The notes under the pieces were generated by a model. The model was not told the origin of the DNA. It ran no database searches and saw nothing but the letters and a program-made list of their open reading frames with translations. A stretch of DNA of 14,467 bases from assembly GCA_041596215.1 (NCBI GenBank), contig JBFHIZ010000047.1, positions 1-14,467 of the forward strand, read 5' to 3'. The translations under genes were made by a program, and so were the position numbers. Below are positions 7,358 through 14,467 of the stretch, in pieces; the first letter of the stretch is position 1, and the number at the start of each line of letters is the position of its first letter. The DNA comes from JBFHIZ01 sp041596215. GTDB lineage: Bacteria > Bacillota > Clostridia > Lachnospirales > Lachnospiraceae.

Positions 7358-8947
7358 ATGTATAAAATAATGATTGCAGATGATGAAGGAATTGTGATTG
7401 ATTCACTTTCCTATATTATAAAGAAAAATTTTGGGGATGAGTGTATCGTTGAAAGTGCGAAAACAGGACGAAGAGTAATTGAACTTGCAGAAAGATTTCG
7501 CCCGGATATTGCATTTATGGATATTCAGATGCCAGGAATTAATGGAATTGATGCTATGAAGGAAATACAAAAGACAAATACAAAAATTCAATTTATCGTA
7601 ATGACTGCTTATGATAAGTTTGATTATGCAAAACAAGCCGCTAATTTAGGAGTATTTCGTTTTTTGAATAAGCCAGTAAATCAAAAGCACGTGGTAGAGG
7701 TTATTCGAGAAGCCATTCAAAAAATAGAAAAAGAGCGAGAACAGAGAAATAATGATTTAGAAATTAAAGAAAAAATGGAAAGTATTATTCCAATTATTGA
7801 AAATGGATTTTTAACTGCAATTTTAGCAAATGAAATAAGTGAGAGAGAAATACAACAATATAAAACACTTTTAAGTATAGAAAAAGAATATGGCTTTATC
7901 ATTGTAATAGAATGGGGGGAGCAAATTGCGGGCGCAAAGCTATCAAATCCCATCGGATCAGGTGTAAAATTACAGAAATTCTATCCAGAATTTCGAGAAT
8001 ATTGTAAAGAATATCTTACATGTTATATTGGACCAATTGCTATCAACAAAGTTTCCTTATATATACCAATAAATGCAAGCGAAATGGAATATGATAATCG
8101 GATTTCTATTATTGAAAAATGTAGAGTGTTAGCAAGAAAACTAAGAGAAAAGGCAAACCTGGAAATCCGAATTGGGATAGGTAGTGTCAAAAAAACAAAT
8201 GATAGCAAGCTTTCTTATGAAGAGGGACTTAAAGCATTAAAATATGGAGATAGTCGTGTGAATCACATTGATGATTTAGACATGGAATGTATTTTTGAAG
8301 ATAATTATCCAGTGGAACTTGAAAGAACATTATACAATTTAGTTGATAAGGGAGATTATAATAAAGCAAAAGAAGTAGCAAGTGATTTTTATGATTGGAT
8401 GGTAAATAATCATTCAAAAGATATAATGAATATAAAATTAAAAGTTATTGAATTTGTACTGTCTTCTGAGAAACTAGCCTTTGAAACAGGGGGGATGAAA
8501 TATAATTTTAATAATCGAACAGATTATTTAGAAACGGTAATAAGTTTTACTAATCTTGAATTATTAAAAGAATGGTATCTAATTAAAATCAATGATGCGT
8601 GCATTAGTGTTGCGACGAAAAAAGAAGATAAATTAAGTGGAATAGTTTCGAAAGCTAAGAATTTTATTGATCAAAATTATGAAAAGGAATTAACCTTGGA
8701 CGAAGTTGCAAGAAAAATAGCTATTAGTCCATATTATTTAAGCAAATTATTTAAAGATGAAACAGGAGAAAATTTTATAGAATATTTAACAAAGCTACGA
8801 ATTGAGAGAGCAAAAAAATTATTAGAGGAAGAGAATCTTAGCATTAAAGAAATTTGCATGTCCGTAGGCTATTCTGATCCAAATTATTTTAGTCGGATTT
8901 TTAAAAAAATGGTGGGGACAACGCCGACAGAGTTTCGGGAGTCATAA
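7358..8947 (+). CDS. response regulator, YesN type (REC + AraC DNA-binding domain)
   Basis: 529 residues from the preferred ATG. The N-terminal receiver domain (about 1-120) has Asp8/Asp9, the phosphoacceptor Asp55 in FMDIQMPG, Thr83 and Lys105 in NKPV. A middle region of about 300 residues, with coiled-coil-like character near 120-145, is typical of YesN proteins and may mediate dimerisation. The C-terminal AraC/XylS domain (about 428-529) has two helix-turn-helix units: LTLDEVARKIAISPYYLSKL and the second around IKEICMSVGYSDPNYFSRIF, ending GTTPTEFRES. It is partner to the kinase encoded 26 nt upstream. By analogy with YesN of C. beijerinckii it should activate the adjacent transport genes; a direct repeat in front of chvE is a candidate binding site (inference). 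No truncation or missing catalytic residue seen. Confidence 0.93.
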   Translation: MYKIMIADDEGIVIDSLSYIIKKNFGDECIVESAKTGRRVIELAERFRPDIAFMDIQMPGINGIDAMKEIQKTNTKIQFIVMTAYDKFDYAKQAANLGVFRFLNKPVNQKHVVEVIREAIQKIEKEREQRNNDLEIKEKMESIIPIIENGFLTAILANEISEREIQQYKTLLSIEKEYGFIIVIEWGEQIAGAKLSNPIGSGVKLQKFYPEFREYCKEYLTCYIGPIAINKVSLYIPINASEMEYDNRISIIEKCRVLARKLREKANLEIRIGIGSVKKTNDSKLSYEEGLKALKYGDSRVNHIDDLDMECIFEDNYPVELERTLYNLVDKGDYNKAKEVASDFYDWMVNNHSKDIMNIKLKVIEFVLSSEKLAFETGGMKYNFNNRTDYLETVISFTNLELLKEWYLIKINDACISVATKKEDKLSGIVSKAKNFIDQNYEKELTLDEVARKIAISPYYLSKLFKDETGENFIEYLTKLRIERAKKLLEEENLSIKEICMSVGYSDPNYFSRIFKKMVGTTPTEFRES

Positions 8948-8963
8948 GAAAAGGAGAAATTGA

Positions 8964-10001
8964 ATGAATAAAAGAGTGTTTTCAATCGGAATCGTTGTAT
9001 GTTTAGCAACTCTACTTTGTGCTGGATGTACAAGTACAAAAGATAATGGAAGTAAAACAAGTACAACAGAAGATACGCTTAAAATCGGTATGTCATTTGA
9101 CTCGTTTGTAATTGAACGTTGGCAAAAGGATCGGGATGTATTTGTTGCAACAGCGAAAGGGTTGGGAGCAGATGTTAATGTCCAAAATGCAAACGGAGAA
9201 ACAAGCGAACAGATTGCACAAATCGAATATTTGATTCAAGAAAAAATGGATGTAATTGTTGTGATAGCAACGGATGGAAATGCATTTACTGAGATTATAG
9301 AACGGGCAAAAGAAAAAGGAATTGTTGTGATAGCATATGATCGGTTAATTATGAATGCCAATGTAGATTTATACATTTCGTTTGATAACGAAAAAGTTGG
9401 AACATTAATGGCAAATTATCTAATAGAAGAAAATCCATATGGTGGAGGTATTATTGTGGCAAATGGATCAAATACAGATAATAATGTGGAAATGGTTAAA
9501 CGTGGATTTGAACAACGGATTGAAGAAAGTAATATAGATATTGTTTATAAAGACTATTGTGAAGGATGGCAAGCAGAAATTGCATATGATATTGTTTCCG
9601 AGGGATTAGAAAAATATCCAGACATTGTAGGGGTGATGTGTGGAAATGATGATTTGGCAAGTAGTGCAATTCAAGCACTAGCAGGAAAACGACTGGCAGG
9701 TAAAGTTTCTTTGGTTGGACAAGATGCCGATCTATTGGCTTGCCAGAGAATTGTGGAAGGAACACAAACCATGACGGTTTATAAACCGGTAGAGGAGCTT
9801 GCAAAAGAAGCCGCAACATATGCGGTTGCTTTAGCAAAGGGGGAATCCATAAACACATCGGAAACAATTGATGATGGTACCTATCAAGTTCCATATATTA
9901 AGTTAGAGCCAATTGCAGTAACAAAGGAAAATATTGATGAAGTAATCATTCAAAGTGGTTTTCATTATAGAGATGAGGTATATCAAAATATAACTCCTTA
10001 A
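8964..10001 (+). CDS. xylF: XylF-like D-xylose-binding lipoprotein
   Basis: A 345-residue solute-binding lipoprotein. The signal peptide ends in a lipobox CAGC, with Cys22 as the likely lipid-attached residue. The mature part strongly resembles remembered E. coli XylF: ERWQKDRD (51-58), AYDR (124-127), YISFDNEKVG (137-146), GW (201-202), GNDD (227-230), GQDADL (252-257) and GTQTMTVYKP (266-275). These blocks contain the residues XylF uses to hold xylose, so D-xylose or a close pentose is the best guess. The gene follows the response regulator by 16 nt with AAGGAG upstream, so it belongs to the sensor operon. No xylG or xylH follows; the next transporter genes pair with a separate ChvE-type binding protein. 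It may feed MmsAB, take part in sensing, or load chemoreceptors. Family is well supported; the role is not settled. Confidence 0.87.
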   Translation: MNKRVFSIGIVVCLATLLCAGCTSTKDNGSKTSTTEDTLKIGMSFDSFVIERWQKDRDVFVATAKGLGADVNVQNANGETSEQIAQIEYLIQEKMDVIVVIATDGNAFTEIIERAKEKGIVVIAYDRLIMNANVDLYISFDNEKVGTLMANYLIEENPYGGGIIVANGSNTDNNVEMVKRGFEQRIEESNIDIVYKDYCEGWQAEIAYDIVSEGLEKYPDIVGVMCGNDDLASSAIQALAGKRLAGKVSLVGQDADLLACQRIVEGTQTMTVYKPVEELAKEAATYAVALAKGESINTSETIDDGTYQVPYIKLEPIAVTKENIDEVIIQSGFHYRDEVYQNITP

Positions 10002-10064
10002 GAGAACAAAAAAGTAGTAGCAATATTTTGCAAAAAATAGCATAATTTAATAATTAAGAAGTAA

Positions 10065-10110
10065 TGAAGAAAGTGTGAACAAACTATTAACATAAAAATT
10101 TGAAGAAAGT
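10065..10110. repeat. 10-bp direct repeat upstream of chvE, candidate YesN operator
   Basis: TGAAGAAAGT occurs exactly at 10065-10074 and 10101-10110, 36 bp apart, with the second copy ending 9 nt before the candidate -35. A degenerate copy covers 10006-10019 (11 of 14 bases shared with 10101-10114, including AAAGTAGTA). AraC-family regulators often bind direct repeats just upstream of -35, so this is a candidate site for the YesN-type regulator. Binding is inferred. Confidence 0.45.
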
Positions 10111-10119
10111 AGTAAATAA

Positions 10120-10148
10120 TTGCTATACAAAACATGTTACATTATTCT
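10120..10148 (+). promoter_or_regulatory. candidate promoter of the chvE-mmsAB operon
   Basis: TTGCTA (10120-10125), 17-nt spacer, TATTCT (10143-10148); each element matches 4 of 6 consensus bases. It would start transcription near 10155, giving a leader of about 60 nt. The weak match suits an activated promoter. No convincing terminator was seen after xylF, so read-through from the sensor operon is also possible. Confidence 0.4.
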
Positions 10149-10165
10149 TGTAAAGAAAATATGTT

Positions 10166-10182
10166 TTGGACGAATAGTCCAA
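10166..10182 (+). promoter_or_regulatory. small hairpin in the chvE leader
   Basis: TTGGAC (10166-10171) pairs with GTCCAA (10177-10182) around a 5-nt loop, 32 nt before the chvE start codon. A second 4-bp hairpin, TGCT/AGCA (10186-10198), lies between it and the ribosome binding site. They could stabilise the mRNA 5' end or act as a DNA operator. The stem is short, and no known riboswitch is recognised. Confidence 0.35.
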
Positions 10183-10214
10183 TGTTGCTAAGGCAGCAGA
10201 AGGGAGTTCCGATT

Positions 10215-11336
10215 ATGAGCAAAAAGTTAGTAGCAGTATTACTATCCGTAGCAATGGTTGCAACAGTTTTAGTTGGCTGTGGAAACAACGCAGTTAATGA
10301 AGTTGTGAACAATGCAGCAGAAGAGGTAGAGTCAGAAGAAGTTGTAGAATCAATGGGGACAAAAGTTGGAGTTGCAATGCCAACAAAAGATTTACAAAGA
10401 TGGAATCAAGATGGTGAAAACATGAAAGCGCAATTAGAAGCAGCTGGATATGAAGTTGATCTTCAATATGCAAACAATGAAATTGCAACACAGGTATCTC
10501 AAGTTGAAAATATGATCGCTGGTGGATGTAATGTATTAGTAATTGCATCAATTGATGGTAGTGCACTTGGTACAGTACTTGCAACGGCAAAAGAAAATAA
10601 TATTCCTGTAATTGCATATGATCGATTGATTATGGAATCCGATGCAGTATCTTACTATGCAACATTTGACAATTACATGGTAGGAACAATTCAAGGACAA
10701 TATATTGTTGATGCATTAGATTTAGATAATGTAGAAGGACCATTTAATATTGAGTTAACAACAGGAGCACCAGATGATAATAATGCACGTTTCTTCTTTG
10801 GCGGTGCAATGGACGTACTTCAGCCATACATCGACGCAGGAAAATTAGTTGTAGTTTCAGGACAAGTAGCCTTTGAAGAAGTTGCAACACCTAACTGGTC
10901 AACAGAAGAATCACAAAGACGTATGGAAAATATCATCACTGCAAATTATGCAGATGGAACCGTTTTAGATGTTTGCCTATGTTCAAACGATTCAACAGCA
11001 CTTGGTGTAACAAACGCAATTGAGTCTTCCTATGGTGGAGAAAATTTCCCAATCATTACTGGTCAAGACTGTGATATTGCATCTGTTAAAAATATTTTAG
11101 CAGGAAAACAATCAATGTCAATTTTTAAAGATACAAGAACACTTGCTGCACAAGTAGTTGAAATGGTTGATTCTATTCTTACAGGAGCAGAAGTAGAAGT
11201 TAATGATACAGAAACGTATGATAATGGAACTGGAGTTATTCCTTCATTCTTATGTGTACCTGTATTTGCAGATGCAACAAATTATGAAGAAATCTTATTG
11301 GAATCTGGATACTATACAGCAGATCAATTACAATAA
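10215..11336 (+). CDS. chvE: ChvE-type multiple-monosaccharide-binding lipoprotein
   Basis: A 373-residue solute-binding lipoprotein. The frame is open from 10134, but the ATG at 10215 is preferred: it has GGGAG upstream and begins directly with the signal peptide MSKKLVAVLLSVAMVATVLVGC, whose lipobox LVGC places the lipid on Cys22. The mature part closely follows remembered Agrobacterium ChvE: VGVAMPTKD, QRWNQDG, VLVIASIDG, VIAYDRLI, YYATFDN, GAPDDNNA, a GQD motif in TGQDCDI, IFKDTR, and the C-terminus ESGYYTADQLQ. ChvE-type proteins bind several aldoses such as galactose, glucose, arabinose and xylose. The acidic, valine-rich linker after Cys22 is a normal lipoprotein spacer. It has its own candidate promoter, and a strong stem-loop separates it from mmsA, which fits the higher dosage needed for a binding protein. 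Exact sugar range is unknown. Confidence 0.9.
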   Translation: MSKKLVAVLLSVAMVATVLVGCGNNAVNEVVNNAAEEVESEEVVESMGTKVGVAMPTKDLQRWNQDGENMKAQLEAAGYEVDLQYANNEIATQVSQVENMIAGGCNVLVIASIDGSALGTVLATAKENNIPVIAYDRLIMESDAVSYYATFDNYMVGTIQGQYIVDALDLDNVEGPFNIELTTGAPDDNNARFFFGGAMDVLQPYIDAGKLVVVSGQVAFEEVATPNWSTEESQRRMENIITANYADGTVLDVCLCSNDSTALGVTNAIESSYGGENFPIITGQDCDIASVKNILAGKQSMSIFKDTRTLAAQVVEMVDSILTGAEVEVNDTETYDNGTGVIPSFLCVPVFADATNYEEILLESGYYTADQLQ

Positions 11337-11368
11337 GTTTAAGAATTAAAATGTAATGTAATATTTAT

Positions 11369-11392
11369 AGGCGGACAACACATTGTCCGCCT
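11369..11392 (+). promoter_or_regulatory. strong stem-loop between chvE and mmsA
   Basis: GGCGGACAA (11370-11378) and TTGTCCGCC (11383-11391) form a perfect 9-bp stem with a CACA loop, extended by an A-T pair at 11369/11392. No T-run follows (TTATTACAAGG), so it is not a standard intrinsic terminator. It sits 30-odd nt after the chvE stop and just before the mmsA ribosome binding site. A likely role is to protect the chvE mRNA 3' end or reduce read-through, giving more binding protein than ATPase and permease. Confidence 0.75.
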
Positions 11393-11411
11393 TATTACAA
11401 GGAGGGATTTA

Positions 11412-12944
11412 ATGGCCAATTATATTTTGGAAATGAAAAATATAACAAAAACTTTTTCAGGTGTAGTAGCACTAAACCAAGTTAATCTACAAGTAGAAGA
11501 AGGTGAAATTCATGCTCTTGTAGGAGAAAATGGAGCCGGAAAATCTACGTTGATGAATGTTTTAAGTGGTATATATCCACATGGAAATTATGAAGGAGAA
11601 ATTTATTATTCGGGAGAAGAATGTAAATTTAAAGATATTAATGATAGTGAAGAAAAAGGAATTGTAATAATTCATCAGGAATTAGCACTCGTACCATATT
11701 TATCCATTGGGGAAAATATGTTTTTAGGAAATGAACAAGGAAAATTGGGGTTAGTAGACTGGAATCAAACATATCAAAGAGCAAATGAATTGCTTGGAAC
11801 GGTAGGGTTAAAAGAAAATTCCAGAACATTAATTAAAGATATAGGTGTAGGTAAACAACAATTAGTAGAAATTGCAAAAGCATTAGCAAAAAATGTAAAA
11901 CTACTAATATTAGATGAACCGACGGCATCATTAAATGAAACAGATTCAAAAAAATTATTAGATTTATTATTGGAATTAAAAAAACAAGGGATGACTGCAA
12001 TTATAATTTCACATAAATTATCCGAAGTAGCCTATGTGGCAGATCGAATTACTGTAATTCGGGATGGTTCGACAATAGAAACAATGGATAAAAGAAAACA
12101 TGAGATAACAGAAAACCGGATTATTAAGGATATGGTTGGACGTGATTTGACGGACCGTTTTCCAAGAAGAAAGAATGTGAAAATTGGAGAAAAGAATTTC
12201 GAAGTGAAAAATTGGACAGTACACCATCCGTTAAATCCAGAACGAAAAGTAGTGAATGACGTATCGATTTATGCAAAAAAAGGAGAAGTTGTTGGTATAT
12301 CTGGATTAATGGGAGCAGGTCGTACGGAATTAGCAATGAGTGTCTTTGGACGAAGCTATGGAAATGATGTTTCAGGAAAAGTATATATCAATGGAAAGGA
12401 AGTTGTTTTGCGTAATGTAAAACAGGCCATTGATAATAAATTGGCTTATGTTACAGAAGATCGAAAAGGGAACGGTCTCGTTTTGTCAAATGAAATTCGA
12501 ATTAACACAACGATGGCAATGCTTAGTGCGGTTAGTAATAGAGGCATTATTGATCAGGATAAAGAAGTGGCAGCAGCTAATGAATATAAGGAAAAGCTTA
12601 CAACAAAATGTAGTAGTATTGAGCAACTTGTTGGTAACTTAAGTGGAGGAAACCAACAAAAAGTTCTGTTGAGCAAATGGATGTTTGCAGACCCTGATAT
12701 TTTAATATTGGATGAGCCAACAAGAGGAATTGATGTTGGAGCAAAATACGAGATTTATTGTATTATCAATCAATTGGTAGATATGGGAAAATCAGTTATC
12801 ATGATCTCTTCAGAATTACCTGAAATACTAGGAATGTGTGACCGAATTTATGCAATGAGTGAAGGAAGAATTGTTGGTGAATTAAACGGAGAAGAAGCAA
12901 CGCAAGAAAAAATCATGTCACATATTTTACAAACAGCAAATTAA
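11412..12944 (+). CDS. mmsA: multiple-monosaccharide ABC transporter ATP-binding protein
   Basis: A 510-residue double-ATPase of the RbsA/MglA/XylG/GguA group that powers sugar uptake at the inner face of the membrane. First half: Walker A GENGAGKST (38-46), Q-loop region IIHQE (86-90), degenerate signature GVGKQQ (145-150), Walker B LLILDEP (164-170) and H-loop ISHK (199-202). Second half: degenerate Walker A GLMGAGRTE (298-306), TEDRK (348-352), full signature LSGGNQQ (410-416) and Walker B LILDEPTRGID (431-441). The split between an intact first Walker A and an altered second one is usual for this group and implies a single main hydrolysis site. A very good AAGGAGGG lies upstream. It works with the permease encoded 30 nt downstream and the ChvE-type binding protein, and perhaps also with the XylF-like lipoprotein. 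mmsA is preferred over xylG because of the ChvE partner. Confidence 0.93.
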   Translation: MANYILEMKNITKTFSGVVALNQVNLQVEEGEIHALVGENGAGKSTLMNVLSGIYPHGNYEGEIYYSGEECKFKDINDSEEKGIVIIHQELALVPYLSIGENMFLGNEQGKLGLVDWNQTYQRANELLGTVGLKENSRTLIKDIGVGKQQLVEIAKALAKNVKLLILDEPTASLNETDSKKLLDLLLELKKQGMTAIIISHKLSEVAYVADRITVIRDGSTIETMDKRKHEITENRIIKDMVGRDLTDRFPRRKNVKIGEKNFEVKNWTVHHPLNPERKVVNDVSIYAKKGEVVGISGLMGAGRTELAMSVFGRSYGNDVSGKVYINGKEVVLRNVKQAIDNKLAYVTEDRKGNGLVLSNEIRINTTMAMLSAVSNRGIIDQDKEVAAANEYKEKLTTKCSSIEQLVGNLSGGNQQKVLLSKWMFADPDILILDEPTRGIDVGAKYEIYCIINQLVDMGKSVIMISSELPEILGMCDRIYAMSEGRIVGELNGEEATQEKIMSHILQTAN

Positions 12945-12974
12945 ACTATAATTGGTGTAAGAAAGGGGCACAAA

Positions 12975-14177
12975 ATGAGTAAAGTATCAAGTATAATCAA
13001 AAAAAACACAATGGTTATTGCATTAGTTGTAGTAGCACTTTTATTTGCAGTTACGACACAAGGAAAAATTTTACTTCCACAAAACATAACAAATCTAATT
13101 TCTCAAAATGCATATGTTGTTATCCTAGCAGTAGGTATGCTTCTATGTATTTTAACAGGTGGTAATATTGATTTGTCAGTAGGTTCCATCGTTGCTTTGG
13201 TTGGAGCGATTGCCGGAAAATTGATTGTTGAAATGGATGTAAATATTTATATTTCTATTCTTGTTTGTCTATTTGCTGGAGTATTAATTGGAGCATGGCA
13301 AGGCTTTTGGATAGCTTATGTTAGAATTCCGCCATTCATTGTTACCTTAGCAGGTATGCTTTTATGGAGAGGTGTGGCATTAATTATTTTGGATGGGTTA
13401 ACAATTTCTCCATTTCCAGACGAATATTCTAGGATATTCAATAATTTTATACCTGATTTATTTAACGTAGATATTTCTGCAAAAGGATTTACATTTGGTG
13501 GAATTCCTATTAATTCTATCAATATTCTTGCAATTCTTGTAGGCGTGGTCTTAGTTTTAGTATACATTGGAATGTCATTATTAAAAAGAAGAAATCGACT
13601 GAAAAAAGGCTATGAAGTATCAAAAAAATCGACACAAATTATTAAAACAATTATTATTGCTATTGTTGTATTATTAGCAACATTTGAATTGGCATTATAT
13701 AAAGGTATTCCAACTGGATTAATAATTTTAGCAGTCATTATTATAATTTATGCATTTTATACATCAAAAACCGTTCCTGGTAGACACTTATATGCAATTG
13801 GTGGTAACGAGAAAGCCGCTAAATTATCCGGTATTGATACCAATAGAGTTTTATTTGGTGCATATACCAATATGGCATTTTTATCTGCAGTTGCAGCGTT
13901 ATTCTGTGTAGCTCGATTTAATTCTGCAGCACCAACGGCTGGAACGAGTTATGAAATGGATGCAATTAGTTCTTGCTTTATAGGTGGGGCATCTGCTTAT
14001 GGTGGAACTGGTACTGTTGGAGGAGCTGTAATTGGTGCAATTCTTATGGGTGTAATTAATAATGGTATGTCAATTATGGGTGTTGATTCCAACTGGCAAA
14101 AAGTTGTAAAAGGTTTGGTTCTTTTAGGAGCTGTTGCCTTTGATGTTATTTCGAAAAGAAAAGAAAGAGCAAAATAA
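12975..14177 (+). CDS. mmsB: multiple-monosaccharide ABC transporter permease
   Basis: A 400-residue polytopic membrane protein of the BPD_transp_2 (RbsC/XylH/GguB) family forming the sugar channel. About ten hydrophobic segments are visible, including roughly 12-28, 41-61, 92-115, 119-139, 182-202, 222-243, 246-263, 291-316 and 378-393. Hallmarks are TGGNIDLSVGS (61-71), IPPFIVTLAGML (118-129), the cytoplasmic coupling loop AIGGNEKAAKLSGI (274-287) that contacts the ATPase, and the glycine-rich GGASAYGGTGTVGG (337-350). The charged insert at about 204-222 (KRRNRLKKGYEVSKK) is characteristic of the longer XylH/GguB-type permeases. Ribosome binding site AAAGGGG upstream. It is the last gene of the operon; a clear terminator follows. 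Confidence 0.93.
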   Translation: MSKVSSIIKKNTMVIALVVVALLFAVTTQGKILLPQNITNLISQNAYVVILAVGMLLCILTGGNIDLSVGSIVALVGAIAGKLIVEMDVNIYISILVCLFAGVLIGAWQGFWIAYVRIPPFIVTLAGMLLWRGVALIILDGLTISPFPDEYSRIFNNFIPDLFNVDISAKGFTFGGIPINSINILAILVGVVLVLVYIGMSLLKRRNRLKKGYEVSKKSTQIIKTIIIAIVVLLATFELALYKGIPTGLIILAVIIIIYAFYTSKTVPGRHLYAIGGNEKAAKLSGIDTNRVLFGAYTNMAFLSAVAALFCVARFNSAAPTAGTSYEMDAISSCFIGGASAYGGTGTVGGAVIGAILMGVINNGMSIMGVDSNWQKVVKGLVLLGAVAFDVISKRKERAK

Positions 14178-14194
14178 AAAAATATAAATTAAAG

Positions 14195-14233
14195 AAAAAG
14201 AGTCTCAGGAAATAATGGGGGGCTCTTTTTTTT
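14195..14233 (+). terminator. intrinsic terminator of the chvE-mmsAB operon
   Basis: AAAAAGAGTCTC (14195-14206) pairs with GGGGCTCTTTTT (14219-14230) through 12 pairs, two of them G-T wobbles, followed by T to 14233. It lies 18 nt after the mmsB stop. Confidence 0.85.
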
Positions 14234-14259
14234 GTAAAGAAAATAAGATACAATATAAG
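14232..14259 (+). promoter_or_regulatory. weak candidate promoter of the flavodoxin-like gene
   Basis: TTGTAA (14232-14237), 16-nt spacer, TATAAG (14254-14259). This would give a very short leader. An overlapping TACAAT at 14249-14254 is an alternative -10 without a good -35. Confidence 0.28.
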
Positions 14260-14277
14260 AAAAGAAAGAAGGTATTT

Positions 14278-14467
14278 ATGAAAACACTAATTATATATTA
14301 TTCTTATGAAGGAGAAACAAGAAGTATAGTTGAAGCAGTTCAAAAAAAATATGGTTATGAGGCAGAACAAATTCTTGTAGAAGAAGAAAAACAACATAAA
14401 GGAATTGTGAAATATGTTTGGGGTGGAAGACAGGTAATGCAAAAGAAAGAACCAAATATTTTAAAAA
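14278..14467 (+). CDS. flavodoxin-like protein, N-terminal part (cut by window end)
   Basis: An open frame with AGAAGG upstream starts MKTLIIYYSYEGETRSIVEA and runs 63 codons to the window edge without a stop. A first beta strand followed by SYEGETRS matches the FMN phosphate-binding loop of flavodoxins (T/S-x-x-G-x-T). The following residues (WGGRQVMQKKEP) resemble small clostridial flavodoxins, which are electron carriers or NAD(P)H-linked flavoproteins. It lies beyond the mmsB terminator, so it is probably a separate transcription unit. The rest of the protein is not visible. Confidence 0.75.
   Translation, partial: MKTLIIYYSYEGETRSIVEAVQKKYGYEAEQILVEEEKQHKGIVKYVWGGRQVMQKKEPNILK

Noticed and set aside
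9496..9894. Minus-strand open frame of 132 codons opposite the XylF-like gene.
   Set aside because: Low-complexity composition typical of an antisense shadow; the plus-strand frame is a clear family member.
10002..10060. Possible terminator after the XylF-like gene (GCAATATTTTGC region).
   Set aside because: The imperfect A+T-rich pairing has no stable stem and no proper T-run.
10134..10214. Upstream extension of the chvE frame to an ATG at 10134.
   Set aside because: It would put 27 polar residues before a textbook lipoprotein signal peptide, lacks a ribosome binding site and overlaps the candidate promoter and leader hairpin.
1..14467. CRISPR arrays, insertion sequences, phage genes and riboswitches.
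   Set aside because: No regularly spaced repeats, transposase or integrase frames, or known riboswitch cores were seen anywhere in the window.

Overview
The window looks like the chromosome of a low-GC, motile, sugar-fermenting member of the Clostridia, most likely Lachnospiraceae-like. This is inferred from the strong A+T bias, AAGGAGG-type ribosome binding sites, a proline tRNA without an encoded CCA, methyl-accepting chemotaxis proteins, a YesN-type (REC + AraC) regulator and ChvE/MmsAB-type sugar transport. I could not run any database search.

Layout: (1) 52-963 (+) encodes a hormone-sensitive-lipase-type alpha/beta hydrolase. (2) 979-1052 (-) is tRNA-Pro(CGG), with a strong housekeeping promoter just upstream. 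(3) 1170-4573 (-) is a two-gene operon of paralogous transmembrane chemoreceptors whose reading frames overlap by 4 nt. (4) A 180-nt divergent control region (about 4580-4759) carries two inverted-repeat pairs. (5) 4760-10001 (+) is a tight four-gene run: a membrane-anchored sugar-binding-like protein, a YesM/LytS-type histidine kinase, a YesN-type response regulator and a XylF-like binding lipoprotein. (6) A 213-nt spacer holds a candidate promoter, a 10-bp direct repeat and a small hairpin. (7) 10215-14177 (+) is the transporter operon chvE-mmsA-mmsB, with a strong stem-loop between chvE and mmsA and an intrinsic terminator after mmsB. (8) 14278-14467 is the start of a flavodoxin-like gene cut off by the window edge. 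No gene-free stretch exceeds 300 nt.

How the genes may work together: the architecture resembles the XylFII-LytS-YesN three-component sugar sensor known from Clostridium beijerinckii, where a membrane-tethered binding protein presents D-xylose to a sensor kinase and YesN activates xylFGH. Here the sensor genes sit with a XylF-like lipoprotein that has no XylG or XylH of its own in the window. The adjacent transporter is instead of the ChvE-MmsAB (multiple monosaccharide) type. Two chemoreceptors with small helical sensor domains are transcribed divergently from the sensor. The working model is one locus that couples detection, uptake and chemotaxis for pentoses or similar monosaccharides. Sensing and transport are well supported by motifs; the chemotaxis link and the exact ligand are inference.
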